Positions 54,329-63,585 are shown, numbered from the stretch's first letter. The stretch is DNA of 64,000 nucleotides from Schaalia canis (GCF_003858455.1 NZ_RQZF01000002.1:1-64000); one strand, 5' to 3'. Notes: a model not told the origin generated them from the letters alone. Made by a program: numbers and translations.

Positions 54329-55888
54329 CTAATCTTTGAAAACACTGTTTGGCAAGGCCACCACATAGCTCTCCACCGGGCCACCACCAAAGTTGCTAGC
54401 GAAGATAATGCGGCTGAGGTCGCGTGACGCACTGGCTTGAGGTTCAAGGAAGTACGGATCCCCCTGCACGTCATGTTCATTGGCGCGAATGTGGGCAATA
54501 TTGAGCGCACGCCCCTCGGGCGCAAGCTCTTGTAGCCACACCTTTCGATATTCAGGGCGCACCGTGGGCGACGGAGAAGCCTTCCCATAGTCGGCGCTGT
54601 CGGCATAGGTGGAGATGACAACCCAGCCGGGGCGATCGAAGGCCTGTCCACTGATATGTACGGCATAGGCCTCGCCGGACGCGGGGTAGAGCGTGTGCAG
54701 GTCCGTCACTTCGCGCGTTTCAACGTTGATCGCCACAATGGCACCGCGGCTGTAGTCGGCATAAACCAGGTAGTCCTCACGGTTTGGGCCATAGGCAAGG
54801 TCGGAATGCTCTGAGCCTTCCGCAAGTTTCCATGACTGGGAAAAGTCGCGACTGTAGGCCCAGGTTCCACCGTGTTCTTTCAGCCAGGAAGGGACGGCGT
54901 ATGCGCCGCTGGGTGAGGTGCTGATGTGGTCGGGGAAGGCGTGAGGAACGGGGAATTTCTCAGCGTCAAGGGTGCCGATGATTTCCTTTTTCTGCAGGTC
55001 AAGGGTGAGCAGGCCGTAGATGGTGTTCTTCTGGGTTTGTTCGTTGTATGCCGTGGCCATCAGGGCAAGGTAGCGGCCGTCGGCGCTGAGGGCGCCTTCC
55101 CCCTTTGTCCAAAATGAGGTGGCCTGTGGCCAGGGGGTTTTGCCGGTGAAATCGAAGAGTTCAGTTTTCTCGCCGGTGTTCACGTTGTAGCTCCACCATA
55201 TGCGGCCACCGTTGATGGAGGTGAAGTAGAGGGTGTTCGGGTCACTGGGGTGCCAGAGAGGTTCACAGTCCCCTGCAAGACCTTGAAGCACTGTCAGGTG
55301 AGCAAAAGTGGCGCCGTCGTAGAGATGCCAGTGTCCGGCGGTATCTTGGGCGAGGTAGCGCGAGTTGTCGGCGTTGAAGGCTTGACGGCGCGAGTATTCG
55401 TGACGCATGCGCCCCCCTTCGCCTTCGTCGGCACTGGTGGCGCGATAAATGCGTGTGCCGTAGGTGGGATCAACGAGGCCCGAGTCGGGGCCGGTAGCGC
55501 GCTCTGGCTTTGCAACATCCGCGATAGGGTCTGCCGACAGGGCTGTGAGGGTGAAGTCTGCGGGGTAGAGGGCCGTAAGTGGATCAGCCGAGCCCGCTTG
55601 ATGAGCAGGGGTTGGCGTCTGTGTCGATTGAGGGGCGTTCGGTTGTGTCGGGTTGGCATGGGGTGTGGGCGCAGGAGCGGGCACGGGGTTTGCCGATTGG
55701 GGCGTGGAAGCAGGGGTGTCAGCAGCCTCATCGCTTGTCGAGGCCGGGACACCAATGGCACCTCCATCGGCAACATTGGCCGATTGTGGAGCGCCGGACT
55801 TCAGCCCGTCTTCACATGCCGCGAGCGCGAGAGATGCTGCCACCATGACCGCGAGTGCGCCAAAACGGCGGGAAGTACCTAAGTGCAT
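54329..55888 (-). CDS. Beta-propeller lipoprotein
   Basis: A 519-residue exported protein. The lipobox LAAC gives lipidated C25, after which comes a long Ser/Pro/Thr/Ala linker (about 30-125). The rest (about 130-519) shows repeated beta-strand blocks (YLAQDTAGHWHLYDG, LYFTSINGGRIWWSY, YLALMATAYNEQ, YLVYADYSRGAIVAI, IIFASNFGGGPVESY), as in seven-bladed propellers of the TolB/oligogalacturonate-lyase type. A surface carbohydrate- or ligand-binding role is possible; no catalytic residues can be named. AAGGAGG precedes the ATG. It is divergent from the iron-box-controlled surface protein. Confidence 0.8.
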   Translation of the reverse strand: MHLGTSRRFGALAVMVAASLALAACEDGLKSGAPQSANVADGGAIGVPASTSDEAADTPASTPQSANPVPAPAPTPHANPTQPNAPQSTQTPTPAHQAGSADPLTALYPADFTLTALSADPIADVAKPERATGPDSGLVDPTYGTRIYRATSADEGEGGRMRHEYSRRQAFNADNSRYLAQDTAGHWHLYDGATFAHLTVLQGLAGDCEPLWHPSDPNTLYFTSINGGRIWWSYNVNTGEKTELFDFTGKTPWPQATSFWTKGEGALSADGRYLALMATAYNEQTQKNTIYGLLTLDLQKKEIIGTLDAEKFPVPHAFPDHISTSPSGAYAVPSWLKEHGGTWAYSRDFSQSWKLAEGSEHSDLAYGPNREDYLVYADYSRGAIVAINVETREVTDLHTLYPASGEAYAVHISGQAFDRPGWVVISTYADSADYGKASPSPTVRPEYRKVWLQELAPEGRALNIAHIRANEHDVQGDPYFLEPQASASRDLSRIIFASNFGGGPVESYVVALPNSVFKD

Positions 55889-56139
55889 TATTCCTCCTTC
55901 GACGCCACAAACCCCCGATCGAAAGCAGCCTGGAAGGCACTCGGCTTGGGAGCTTTTGTCGGTTTCATGGCATTGCCTGTTTCCATCCTGACATGCGACG
56001 CTACTGAAAGATTTGCACTTCAGGACTTTGCCAGGACTTTCCCGAGTTTTCTTCACAGCCCTGGAGGATCCCCCGCATTTTTTCTGCACACCTTCAGACA
56101 TTCGCCATGATCGCTTCAATATTTCAATCTTGTTCGTTC

Positions 56140-56169
56140 TTGATTTTTAATCCTCGACAGCTCTATGGT
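56140..56169 (+). promoter_or_regulatory. Predicted promoter of the surface protein gene
   Basis: TTGATT (56140-56145) and TATGGT (56164-56169) are 18 bases apart. The iron box starts 6 bases after the -10, so DtxR binding would block initiation. The remainder of the 351-base gene-free gap 55889-56239 holds no gene. Confidence 0.5.
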
Positions 56170-56175
56170 TGCAGC

Positions 56176-56194
56176 GAAGGTTAGCCTAACCTTT
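56176..56194. promoter_or_regulatory. DtxR/IdeR-type iron box
   Basis: GAAGGTTAGCCTAACCTTT matches the 19-bp DtxR/IdeR consensus (TTAGGTTAGSCTAACCTAA) at all but the outer positions, including the full GGTTAGCCTAACC core palindrome. It lies 45 bases ahead of the fibronectin-type surface protein and could also affect the divergent lipoprotein gene. Confidence 0.9.
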
Positions 56195-56239
56195 CTCAAT
56201 TAAGGAAGAACTCCGCTTCATTATTACGAGGAGAGATTC

Positions 56240-59200
56240 ATGGCGATCAGGCTCACATCACGAAGCCGATCAGCACTACGCGCAGGGCTGGCAACAGTCA
56301 CCCTCAGCGCACTGCTTTTCACATCAGCGGTCATGCCAGCACATGCTGCCGACGCTGGCCCTACTGACACCGGCATCACTTGGACGGAGTCGACACATCA
56401 ATTCGCTGCGCAAAACGTCAGCATTACGGCCGATCACACAACTTTGACTGTGAACTGGGAGCCTGCTGCCGGATTCACCCACAACTACCGCGTGACTGTT
56501 AAGCAGGATTCGCGCATCGCAATTGCCCGCTACCTCAAGCGCGGCCCCCTGCAGCTTGGCGCCCCAACGGTGGTGCCGGGCACAGAGTACACGGTGACTA
56601 TCGAAGCTATAGATGCCTGGGACATTGACCCAATCGCCGGCACCGCCATCACCTCCAGCCCATTCAGCCTGACGCCAGAAGCCGCACCGCCCTCGCCAAA
56701 CGACCCCTCTGAACCCGGCGACTCCCCCGCCCCTGGTGAATCCCCAGCGCCCGGCGCTAACGGGGGCGGCGAACAAACGCCTCCCGGCAATCAGCCACCA
56801 ACTTCGCCCGACTCACCCCACACTCCCCCCTCGTCGGGGAATGAAACGGCACCCACCGGCGTCCCGTCAGCGCCTCAGGGCGTTATCGCGGGCATCCTGT
56901 CCGACACCTCCGTTGGGGTGAACTTCCTTCCCCCGAAAAACCCGGGCAACTCGACCGTGCACTCCTACATCGTGCGCCTCACCCCAACAGACAACAGCCC
57001 CTCAATCGAGACAACGCTATCCGAGGCCCACGAACTCGCCAGCAAGTACGTGATCGTCGAAAACCTCATCCCCGGCAAGACCTACAAGGTTGAGGTCGCC
57101 GCAAAGAACAATGCCGGGGTCGGCCCCTTCGCCACCCCCGACTACGAAACAGTCACACTCACCCCCACCCCCAACACCACCCTCGCTGTCTCTGTGCCCA
57201 CCGGCCAGAAGATCGACGCGCTCGACCCATCGACTCCGACGACCTTCACCGTTGCAGGCACCGGCTACACCGGCGAAGCAGCCAGCACAAACGGCGTTGA
57301 TGTCGTCATTTCCGACACGGAACTGTGGCGCCCCGGAATCTTCCCCATTCCCGAGTTCGTCAAGCAGGTTCACATCGCGCCCGCACAGATCGTCAATGGC
57401 GCGTTCTCGACAACAGTCACCCTGGACCTGACGACCGACAAAATCGACCTCGGCCGCGAATATGTGATCGGCACTCTCGCAGCCGGAGCATCCCAACTCT
57501 CTGAGCGTCGCCTTGATGAAGGCACCGAGTTCAGCTTCGCGCCCGCCGCACCCAAGAACCCCGTCCTGAGCCTCAGCGGAAAGAACGGCGTGCGTATCGT
57601 ATGGGATCGCCCCACTGATGCGCGGATCACCTCCTACTCCGTTAAGCTCTACCGCGTCGTTGACGGGCAAGAGGTCTACGCCAATCAACGTGAGGTCGGT
57701 AAGGCCCTTAATGCTGTTGAGTTCTTCGGCCTCAAAGACGGCGTCTACGTTGCGACCGTACAATCCGAGATCCAGGACTCCTCCAGCTTCTTCGCTCCCC
57801 CGCTCCGTTCCGTCCTCGTTCGCACTGGGCAGGTGACGATCCAGACTGCCTCTACTCCTGATGCGGATATGGTTCCGGCCGCACCCAAGGGGCTGAACCT
57901 GCGCCTCGCGTTGAAGGATGCCACGGCCCTTGAAGCATCCTGGTTGGAGCCGTCGCACAAGCCTGGCGGGAAGGTCACCAACTACGACATTGAACTGCGC
58001 GGAAGTGACCAGAGTGTCCGCACCCTCAAGGCGGATATGAACGACCCACTGCCTGAGTTCATGACGATTAAGGACCTCAAGCTTGGCGTCACCTACACCT
58101 TCACAGTGCGCGCTCAAAATGCCCACGGTTGGTCTGCCTGGTCAGAGCCGTCAAACCCCATCACCATTCCCGCCAACCTTGACGACTTCGCGATGACCCC
58201 ACCCAGCGAGGTTTTCGCAAGCGTCGATAAGGACACAAGCAAGGCCACCGTCCAGTGGATTCGCAGCGGTTATGAGCCCAAGAACGGGCGCTGGCTTGTG
58301 CGCATCGAATGTGTCACGAGCTGCCCCACGGGCTTCAAGTCCTTCATCAAGGATGCCCCCACCGATACGGATTTTGTTGTCCTCGATAACCTGCGTCCTG
58401 GCGTGTACAAGGCTTCCCTGAAGCTGGTCGACGGTGCACGCTCAAGCGCCGTGGTCGTATCCAATAACTTCACCGTGGGCACTCCCGCTGTTGTGCCAAA
58501 TCCGCAGATCACTGTCACTCCTACTGAGAATATTGATCCGGCCGCTGCTACCACCTTCACCGTGACCGCCACCGGTTACCTGGGTTCTTCTGCCAGCCGC
58601 GGCATTTACGTTGTCGTTGCCGACCCGAGCGTGTGGACTCCCGGTAAGGCTCCCACGACCTCAGCTCTGGCTACCTTCGCTGGTGCCACGTGGGTCAAGC
58701 CCCATGAGATCCGCGACGGCAGCTTCACGGCGACCGTCACTGTGCCTGCAGGGACCTTCGATCGCGCGAAGTCCTACGTTGTTGGCACCATGGCCGCCCA
58801 TGAACTCTCCATCAGCGACCGCAGCATGGATGCCGGTACCGCAATTAGCTTTGTGACCGCTCCTGCGCCAAAGCCTGAACCCCAGCCTGAGCCACAGCCC
58901 GGACCTGGAACACAACCGGGCCCCAACCCCAATCCGAAACCCGGGCCCGATCCCAAACCCCAGCCACAACCAGGACCCGGAACCCAGCCGAGCCCGAAGC
59001 CAGGACCTGGAACGCCGGATGCCTCGGTTCACGTGATGACAAATGGTGCGACAGTGAACTCTTTTGTCATGGGTGAAGAAGCGAACGTTGACCTCGTTTT
59101 CACTCAGGCGAAGGAAGGCTCAACGTGGAAGGTGAGCCTCCATTCCACGCCGGTAGAGCTTGGCACCATTGTCGTGAAGAACGGCAAGGCGACTTTGAAG

Positions 59201-59632
59201 ATTCCGGCGGCGGTAGCGGCCACCTTCACTGCGGGCGATCACACCTTGGTTATTACCCCTGTCTCCGATAAGACTGCCAAGGAAATTCGCCTTCCGTGGA
59301 AGGTCTCTCAGGCGCCTGCGAAGCCTCAGAAGCCCACGCCTCCGGCTGTTACCCCTCCAAGCAAGGTACCGCCCACGGTTGTACCGCCCACTGTCGTACC
59401 TCCCAAGGCCGATGCTCCCAAGGTGCAGGCTCCTTCATCGACTGATAAGCCGTCTGTTGCAAAGCCCTCTGACTCTGCGACGCCCAAGGTCACGCAGCAG
59501 GCAAGCCCGTCGGGGAAGTCGGCTTCTCCACGCCTGGCAAGCACCGGTGCAGAGACCGCGCCGATCGCACTGCTTGGCCTTCTGCTCCTGGGCGTTGGCG
59601 TGCTGACACGTCGCTCAGTACGTCAGTCCTGA
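56240..59632 (+). CDS. LASTG-anchored fibronectin type III surface protein
   Basis: A 1130-residue cell-wall protein. A signal peptide ends near MPAHAADA. Then come a fibronectin-like domain (about 40-150), a Pro-rich linker, a fibronectin domain (about 205-310), a domain with GTGYTG and ELWRPG (about 310-430), three more fibronectin domains (about 435-745), a second copy of the first unusual domain (ATGYLG, SVWTPG; about 750-875), a Pro/Lys/Gly-rich spacer, an Ig-like domain (about 930-1030), another Pro-rich wall-spanning stretch and the sorting signal LASTG (1099-1103) with hydrophobic segment and basic tail. LAXTG is the motif of class E sortases. GAGGAGAG precedes the ATG. The iron box suggests a role in iron or heme uptake, but no heme-binding motif is identified. 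Confidence 0.9.
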   Translation: MAIRLTSRSRSALRAGLATVTLSALLFTSAVMPAHAADAGPTDTGITWTESTHQFAAQNVSITADHTTLTVNWEPAAGFTHNYRVTVKQDSRIAIARYLKRGPLQLGAPTVVPGTEYTVTIEAIDAWDIDPIAGTAITSSPFSLTPEAAPPSPNDPSEPGDSPAPGESPAPGANGGGEQTPPGNQPPTSPDSPHTPPSSGNETAPTGVPSAPQGVIAGILSDTSVGVNFLPPKNPGNSTVHSYIVRLTPTDNSPSIETTLSEAHELASKYVIVENLIPGKTYKVEVAAKNNAGVGPFATPDYETVTLTPTPNTTLAVSVPTGQKIDALDPSTPTTFTVAGTGYTGEAASTNGVDVVISDTELWRPGIFPIPEFVKQVHIAPAQIVNGAFSTTVTLDLTTDKIDLGREYVIGTLAAGASQLSERRLDEGTEFSFAPAAPKNPVLSLSGKNGVRIVWDRPTDARITSYSVKLYRVVDGQEVYANQREVGKALNAVEFFGLKDGVYVATVQSEIQDSSSFFAPPLRSVLVRTGQVTIQTASTPDADMVPAAPKGLNLRLALKDATALEASWLEPSHKPGGKVTNYDIELRGSDQSVRTLKADMNDPLPEFMTIKDLKLGVTYTFTVRAQNAHGWSAWSEPSNPITIPANLDDFAMTPPSEVFASVDKDTSKATVQWIRSGYEPKNGRWLVRIECVTSCPTGFKSFIKDAPTDTDFVVLDNLRPGVYKASLKLVDGARSSAVVVSNNFTVGTPAVVPNPQITVTPTENIDPAAATTFTVTATGYLGSSASRGIYVVVADPSVWTPGKAPTTSALATFAGATWVKPHEIRDGSFTATVTVPAGTFDRAKSYVVGTMAAHELSISDRSMDAGTAISFVTAPAPKPEPQPEPQPGPGTQPGPNPNPKPGPDPKPQPQPGPGTQPSPKPGPGTPDASVHVMTNGATVNSFVMGEEANVDLVFTQAKEGSTWKVSLHSTPVELGTIVVKNGKATLKIPAAVAATFTAGDHTLVITPVSDKTAKEIRLPWKVSQAPAKPQKPTPPAVTPPSKVPPTVVPPTVVPPKADAPKVQAPSSTDKPSVAKPSDSATPKVTQQASPSGKSASPRLASTGAETAPIALLGLLLLGVGVLTRRSVRQS

Positions 59633-59739
59633 CAGGAAGCTTCGCCGATCACTAGGCAGAGCTAAGAGACACCGGGGTGGGGTGCCAGTTCTCTGGCATC
59701 CCACCCCGGAACACTTTTGTTGAGATTCTGCGGAAAACT

Positions 59740-59831
59740 CATCCCATCCCGCAACTTTCGGCGATTCTAACCCGCAGTTTGCGGAGAATCTATCCCGCAA
59801 CTTTCGGCGTTTCTAACCCGCAACTTTCCAC
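59740..59831. repeat. Four 23-bp tandem repeats
   Basis: Units start at 59740, 59763, 59786 and 59809. The shared core is CCCGCAACTTTCGGC (with CCCGCAGTTTGCGGA in unit 2), preceded by G-TTCTAA or similar. It is non-coding, between the surface protein gene and the tRNA. Part of the gene-free stretch 59633-60017. Confidence 0.75.
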
Positions 59832-59865
59832 ACTCTTCCCTTCCAGATGCCGGGAAGCATCCAGC

Positions 59866-59931
59866 AAATCTGCGTCTTGTTGTTAAAACAGCCCCGCACA
59901 CGACGCAAAATTAACAACAAGACGCAGATTT
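59866..59931. repeat. Perfect 21-bp inverted repeat
   Basis: The arm at 59866-59886 (AAATCTGCGTC plus TTGTTGTTAA) is repeated exactly in inverted form at 59911-59931, with a 24-base spacer. No gene lies inside. A long RNA hairpin, a two-sided protein-binding site, or the remnant of a small mobile element are all possible. Confidence 0.85.
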
Positions 59932-59969
59932 AGACGGACAGCAGCGAGAAGCGCAAAGCGGGGCATAGG

Positions 59970-60002
59970 AAAACCCGCCGGAGGATTCCTTCCGACGGGT
60001 TT
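59970..60002 (-). terminator. Terminator of the tRNA-Ala gene
   Basis: A hairpin with AAACCCG/CGGGTTT at its base and CGG/CCG above lies 15 bases after the tRNA 3' end on the minus strand, ending in GGGTTTTCC. Confidence 0.7.
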
Positions 60003-60017
60003 GATGTCCCATCACAG

Positions 60018-60093
60018 TGGTGGAGCTAAGGGGATTCGAACCCCTGACCTTCTCATTGCGAACGAGACGCGCTACCAACTGCGCCATAGCCCC
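60018..60093 (-). tRNA. tRNA-Ala (anticodon CGC)
   Basis: A 73-base cloverleaf plus encoded CCA. Acceptor stem GGGGCTA/TAGCTCC contains the G3-U70 pair that marks tRNA-Ala. D arm GCGC-AGTTGGTA-GCGC, anticodon stem-loop TCTCG-TTCGCAA-TGAGA with anticodon CGC, and T arm AGGGG-TTCGAAT-CCCCT are all canonical. It reads GCG codons, useful in a high-GC genome. Confidence 0.97.
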
Positions 60094-60160
60094 AAGGTAT
60101 GCCCCTATTTTAGCACCGCCAACTCTTCTGCTATGCACGCTCGCCCAGCAGGCATCCGAC

Positions 60161-61291
60161 TCACAGCGCGCGGCGTGACTCCAGAATCGCGTCGAGGTCG
60201 AAGGAGACGGGCTGAGCAGCCGCAACTTCTTCAGTGGAGCGCAGGGGCGCGGCAGTTTCTGACATGCCGGAGGGACGCATGGGCACGCTGGCGGCGACCT
60301 TGGGAATACCGCGCAGGTCGGTATCAGGGTGGACGAGGCGACCGCCTACGCGGGCGCGCTGGGCGTACATCGGTGCGGGGATTGGGGTGGGCACCCAGGC
60401 TGACGGGGCGCGCGTAGTACCGGAGGCCTCAGCAGGCTCTGCCCCTTCAACAGGCTCAGCACCTTCAAGAGCCTCTACACCGTCAATAGCCCCGCTGAAG
60501 CCGTCACGCACCTCAGTTTTGCCAGCAACAACATCTGCCTCGGCCTTTGCGACAGGCTCATCCTCAGATGACGTAAAGACGTCGGCCTCGTTCTGGGTTT
60601 CGGTCACGCCTTCGCCAGTCGCATCTACGCTGGCCTCGCCAACAGCGACGTCGTCGCTTTCCACGCGACGATCGACCGCATCGGCCTCGCCCATCGGGAC
60701 AAGACCCATGAGTTCTTCCAGGCGGGCTTGCTCAGCGCGACTGACTTCTTCAAATCGGATGGCTGCCCGGCGCGATACCACCAGGGACACAATCAAAGCC
60801 CCAAAGGGCACCAGCACCCACACCCATGAAACAGCTGTGGAGGCGGCAGCAGCGACACCCACTACAGCAGTCAGGGTGGCGAAGAATCCCGAGAGGACCA
60901 TGCGACGTTTACCTGCGGCGACCTCGGTGGAGCGGCGAGCAGCGCGACGGGCGCGCAGTTGGGCGATCTCACGGAGGCGTTGTTTTTCGGCGCGCGAAGT
61001 AGTGGTGGGGCGGCGAGCCGGACCCTGTTGCGACACCATGTGCCCTCCTTCGATCTGTCGAACCTGTGTGCTTGTGGAAATGAGGCGTTGTGGCTGGCTA
61101 CCACTTTGTCGTTCAGGAGTAATACTAGTATCGCTGAGCATCCTCATTCGTGGTGAGAAACGGTCAATTTCTCGTGATTGCGTAATCGCTGTGCGACGCG
61201 CAACGACGTAGGGCACGACTGTGAGGACGACAAGAGCTGCCGCCAACAATACGATGCCACCGATTTCCACATAATCAACGCTAGAAGGCAC
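60161..61291 (-). CDS. glpR: Divisome membrane protein SepX/GlpR
   Basis: A protein of about 376 residues from a GTG (VPSSVDYVEIGG). One N-terminal membrane helix (about 7-27) is followed by a basic stretch containing TQSREIDRFSPRMRML, then a cytoplasmic region, two membrane segments (about 160-205) and a long acidic, Glu/Ala-rich tail. Known SepX/GlpR proteins have this N terminus and lie next to glp. In Corynebacterium, GlpR is the membrane receptor that ties the gephyrin-like Glp to the FtsZ ring. The start codon is uncertain; the transcript may be nearly leaderless. Confidence 0.82.
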   Translation of the reverse strand: MPSSVDYVEIGGIVLLAAALVVLTVVPYVVARRTAITQSREIDRFSPRMRMLSDTSITPERQSGSQPQRLISTSTQVRQIEGGHMVSQQGPARRPTTTSRAEKQRLREIAQLRARRAARRSTEVAAGKRRMVLSGFFATLTAVVGVAAAASTAVSWVWVLVPFGALIVSLVVSRRAAIRFEEVSRAEQARLEELMGLVPMGEADAVDRRVESDDVAVGEASVDATGEGVTETQNEADVFTSSEDEPVAKAEADVVAGKTEVRDGFSGAIDGVEALEGAEPVEGAEPAEASGTTRAPSAWVPTPIPAPMYAQRARVGGRLVHPDTDLRGIPKVAASVPMRPSGMSETAAPLRSTEEVAAAQPVSFDLDAILESRRAL

Positions 61292-61355
61292 CGCCAAAAT
61301 ACTGGCGTAGTCTAGCGGGCGTGTTGGACATTCGTGCGACTTTCGACGACCTTTT

Positions 61356-62075
61356 TCACTCAATCAGCGATTGCGCCAAGCCCCCTTCCGGCAAACTCTC
61401 AGCATCTATTCCGAAACACACGTGGTCGGCCCACTCGCCATTGATATGCAGGTAACGCGGTTTGAAGCCTTCCTCCCGCAAACCCAGCTTCCGGCACAAC
61501 GCCAGTGAGGCCACATTTTCTGGCCGCACGCTGATTTCTACGCGATGCAGCCCAAGTTCCCCGATCACCAGGTCAATTGTCGAGGCTACCGCGAAGGCCC
61601 CCAACCCGCGCCGCGCATGCCGGGCCGCCACCCAATAGCCGATGGAGGCGCACAATGCCGCCCCTCGATGAACCTGCGAGACGGCAACAACGCCGGCAAC
61701 CTCGCCGTCAATCTCCATGAGCATGCTCAGGGCCGTTCCCTCTCGGTGGGATCGTTCCAAGGATCGCCGGTATTCAGAGACGGTCTGCACATATTCGGTG
61801 GAGGTGGGCGGCAGAGTTGGCTCCCAGGGTTGGAGCCAATCGCGGTCTGCCTCGCGGGCGGCGGCCACCCGGTCGTGGTCGAGGAAACCGAGCGGACGGA
61901 TCACCAGCAAAGCAGGATCCTCACGCCCGGGGATGGAGCGCAAAATGCCTGCCTCAACAGGCTCCTCGAAACGCAGGGTCAGCTCGTCGGGGTGACGCCC
62001 CCACACGGGAGATGCGGGCAATATGGCGCGGAGGAACTCATGCGCACCATCTCGCCAACCTCCTACAGACGCCAT
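61356..62075 (-). CDS. rimJ: GNAT-family N-acetyltransferase, RimJ type
   Basis: A 239-residue acetyltransferase. The acetyl-CoA-binding region is ARHARRGLGAFAVASTID, and the C-terminal VRPENVASLALCRKLGLREEG is typical of RimJ/RimL-like enzymes that acetylate protein N termini. Its ATG overlaps the glp stop by one base (TAATG). It belongs to the conserved FCL-glp-rimJ-sepX cluster. The actual substrate is unknown. Confidence 0.85.
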   Translation of the reverse strand: MASVGGWRDGAHEFLRAILPASPVWGRHPDELTLRFEEPVEAGILRSIPGREDPALLVIRPLGFLDHDRVAAAREADRDWLQPWEPTLPPTSTEYVQTVSEYRRSLERSHREGTALSMLMEIDGEVAGVVAVSQVHRGAALCASIGYWVAARHARRGLGAFAVASTIDLVIGELGLHRVEISVRPENVASLALCRKLGLREEGFKPRYLHINGEWADHVCFGIDAESLPEGGLAQSLIE

Positions 62076-63301
62076 TACTCAAGCACCATGCATTGCAAGA
62101 TGTCGCCCGCACGCACATTCGTCACGTCCTCGGGGACGACAGCCAGGGCGTTTGAATCTGACAACGCTGAGAGCAGTAACGAGGCCGGTACGCCCATGAC
62201 CTTCGCCTGATAACCCGAGCGGGGGTCGCCGCTGAGTCGTACGCGCACGAACTCGCGACGGCCTCGCGGGGAGTACCAGGAACGGTCCACAGCGGCCCTT
62301 ACTGAGGGGCGGTTGACGGAGGTCCATCCCTGCATGTGACGCAGGGCGGGACGAACGTAGACCTCGAAGCAAACCTGAGCCGAGACTGGATCACCGGGCA
62401 GGCAGAAGATCGGAATACCTGGGTTGTTATCGTCTCCGCCGACGGTGCCCACACCCATGATGTGTCCTGGCCAGGCTGCCACGTTGTCGAAGCGCACGGT
62501 TCCTAGGGCTCCGAGGACTTCACGGACGGTGTCGCCTGAGCCGTAGGAGATGCCGCCGGTGGTGAGGATGAGGTCGGCGCGGACAAGCTGATCCTCGATC
62601 GTTTCAGACAGGGCGAAGCGCTCGTCGGGTACGGCTGCCACGCGGAAGGTCTGCGCACCGGCGTCGGCAATAGCCGAAGATAGTGCATGTCCATTGGCGT
62701 CAAAAACGGTACCGGGTCGCGCCTGGCGGCCAGGTTCTACGAGTTCGTCGCCAATCGATAAGATCACGACGCGGGGGCGCGGGTGGACGAGGACGCGTGA
62801 ACGCCCCACGCCTGCCAGCAGGGCAATTTGGCGGGCGCCCAGGCGGGTGCCTTTGCGTAGGACAACGGAGCCTTCCTTAACGTCTTCGGCCTTGCGGCGA
62901 ATATTTTCCCCTACTGCAGGCTGGGTGCGGGCGGCTACCTTGGCGACGCCGTGGTCAGTGAACTCAAGGGCGATGACGGCATCTGCACCGGAAGGCATGG
63001 GCGCGCCAGAGGCAATGCGGATGGCCATACCGGCAAGGAGCGCCGAGGGGTTGACGTCGCCTGCACGTACTTCTTCGGTGACTGGCAGTGTGACTGGAGC
63101 ATCCGGTGTGGCTCCCGCGAGGTCTTGGGCGCGCACGGCGTAGCCGTCGCATGCGGCAAGGTCGGCCACGGGCAGGTTGAAGGGGGCTTCGACGTCCTCG
63201 GCAAGCACGCAGGTGACGGCGTCAGCGAGCTGGACGTCCAGGGGTGGCTGTTGGCCGACGGCTGCTAGGCAGTCCTGGTAGAACTCTGCAACGGAACGCA
63301 T
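62075..63301 (-). CDS. glp: Gephyrin/MoeA-like protein Glp
   Basis: A 408-residue MoeA-family protein with domains III, I (molybdopterin-binding like; VVILSIGDELVEPG, ILTTGGISYGSGDTVREVL) and a C-terminal IV. In Mycobacteriales-type clusters with rimJ and sepX/glpR, this protein acts in cell division, binding FtsZ and GlpR; a molybdenum-cofactor role is the alternative. LPGDPVSAQVCFEVYV is the conserved P-G-x-P loop. The start MRSVAEFYQDCL is chosen by family length and GGAAG; upstream in-frame sequence is not conserved-looking. Confidence 0.88.
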   Translation of the reverse strand: MRSVAEFYQDCLAAVGQQPPLDVQLADAVTCVLAEDVEAPFNLPVADLAACDGYAVRAQDLAGATPDAPVTLPVTEEVRAGDVNPSALLAGMAIRIASGAPMPSGADAVIALEFTDHGVAKVAARTQPAVGENIRRKAEDVKEGSVVLRKGTRLGARQIALLAGVGRSRVLVHPRPRVVILSIGDELVEPGRQARPGTVFDANGHALSSAIADAGAQTFRVAAVPDERFALSETIEDQLVRADLILTTGGISYGSGDTVREVLGALGTVRFDNVAAWPGHIMGVGTVGGDDNNPGIPIFCLPGDPVSAQVCFEVYVRPALRHMQGWTSVNRPSVRAAVDRSWYSPRGRREFVRVRLSGDPRSGYQAKVMGVPASLLLSALSDSNALAVVPEDVTNVRAGDILQCMVLE

Positions 63302-63537
63302 TAGGCTTCCATCTCCTGGATCATGAGGGCGCTGAGCCTTTCGGCTTTGTTGTCGTCTTTGTGGGTGATTGCGGTAGTGGTGGTGAGGTGGCCCACCGGG
63401 CCGCTGGCACCGATCGAGGGCAGACCTGCAACGCGTGGTATCGCTGTGGAGCGCGCCTTGGTGCCCGACAGGAATTGGGAACCTGGGTGTGCGCCAGGAG
63501 ATACTGCGTGTCGGAGGTCGCATGCTCGTTCTACCAT
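63301..63537 (-). CDS. Possible small protein upstream of glp
   Basis: A 78-residue frame beginning MVERACDLRHAV and ending SALMIQEMEA, whose TAA overlaps the glp ATG (TAATG). The overlap and length suggest a translated leader gene, but no family is recognised and only GGAA, very close to the ATG, could act as ribosome binding site. It may instead be the glp leader. Confidence 0.35.
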   Translation of the reverse strand: MVERACDLRHAVSPGAHPGSQFLSGTKARSTAIPRVAGLPSIGASGPVGHLTTTTAITHKDDNKAERLSALMIQEMEA

Positions 63538-63585
63538 GGTTCCAGCGTAGCCCAGTAGTGCGCGGCAACGGAGGTGACAGGCGCA

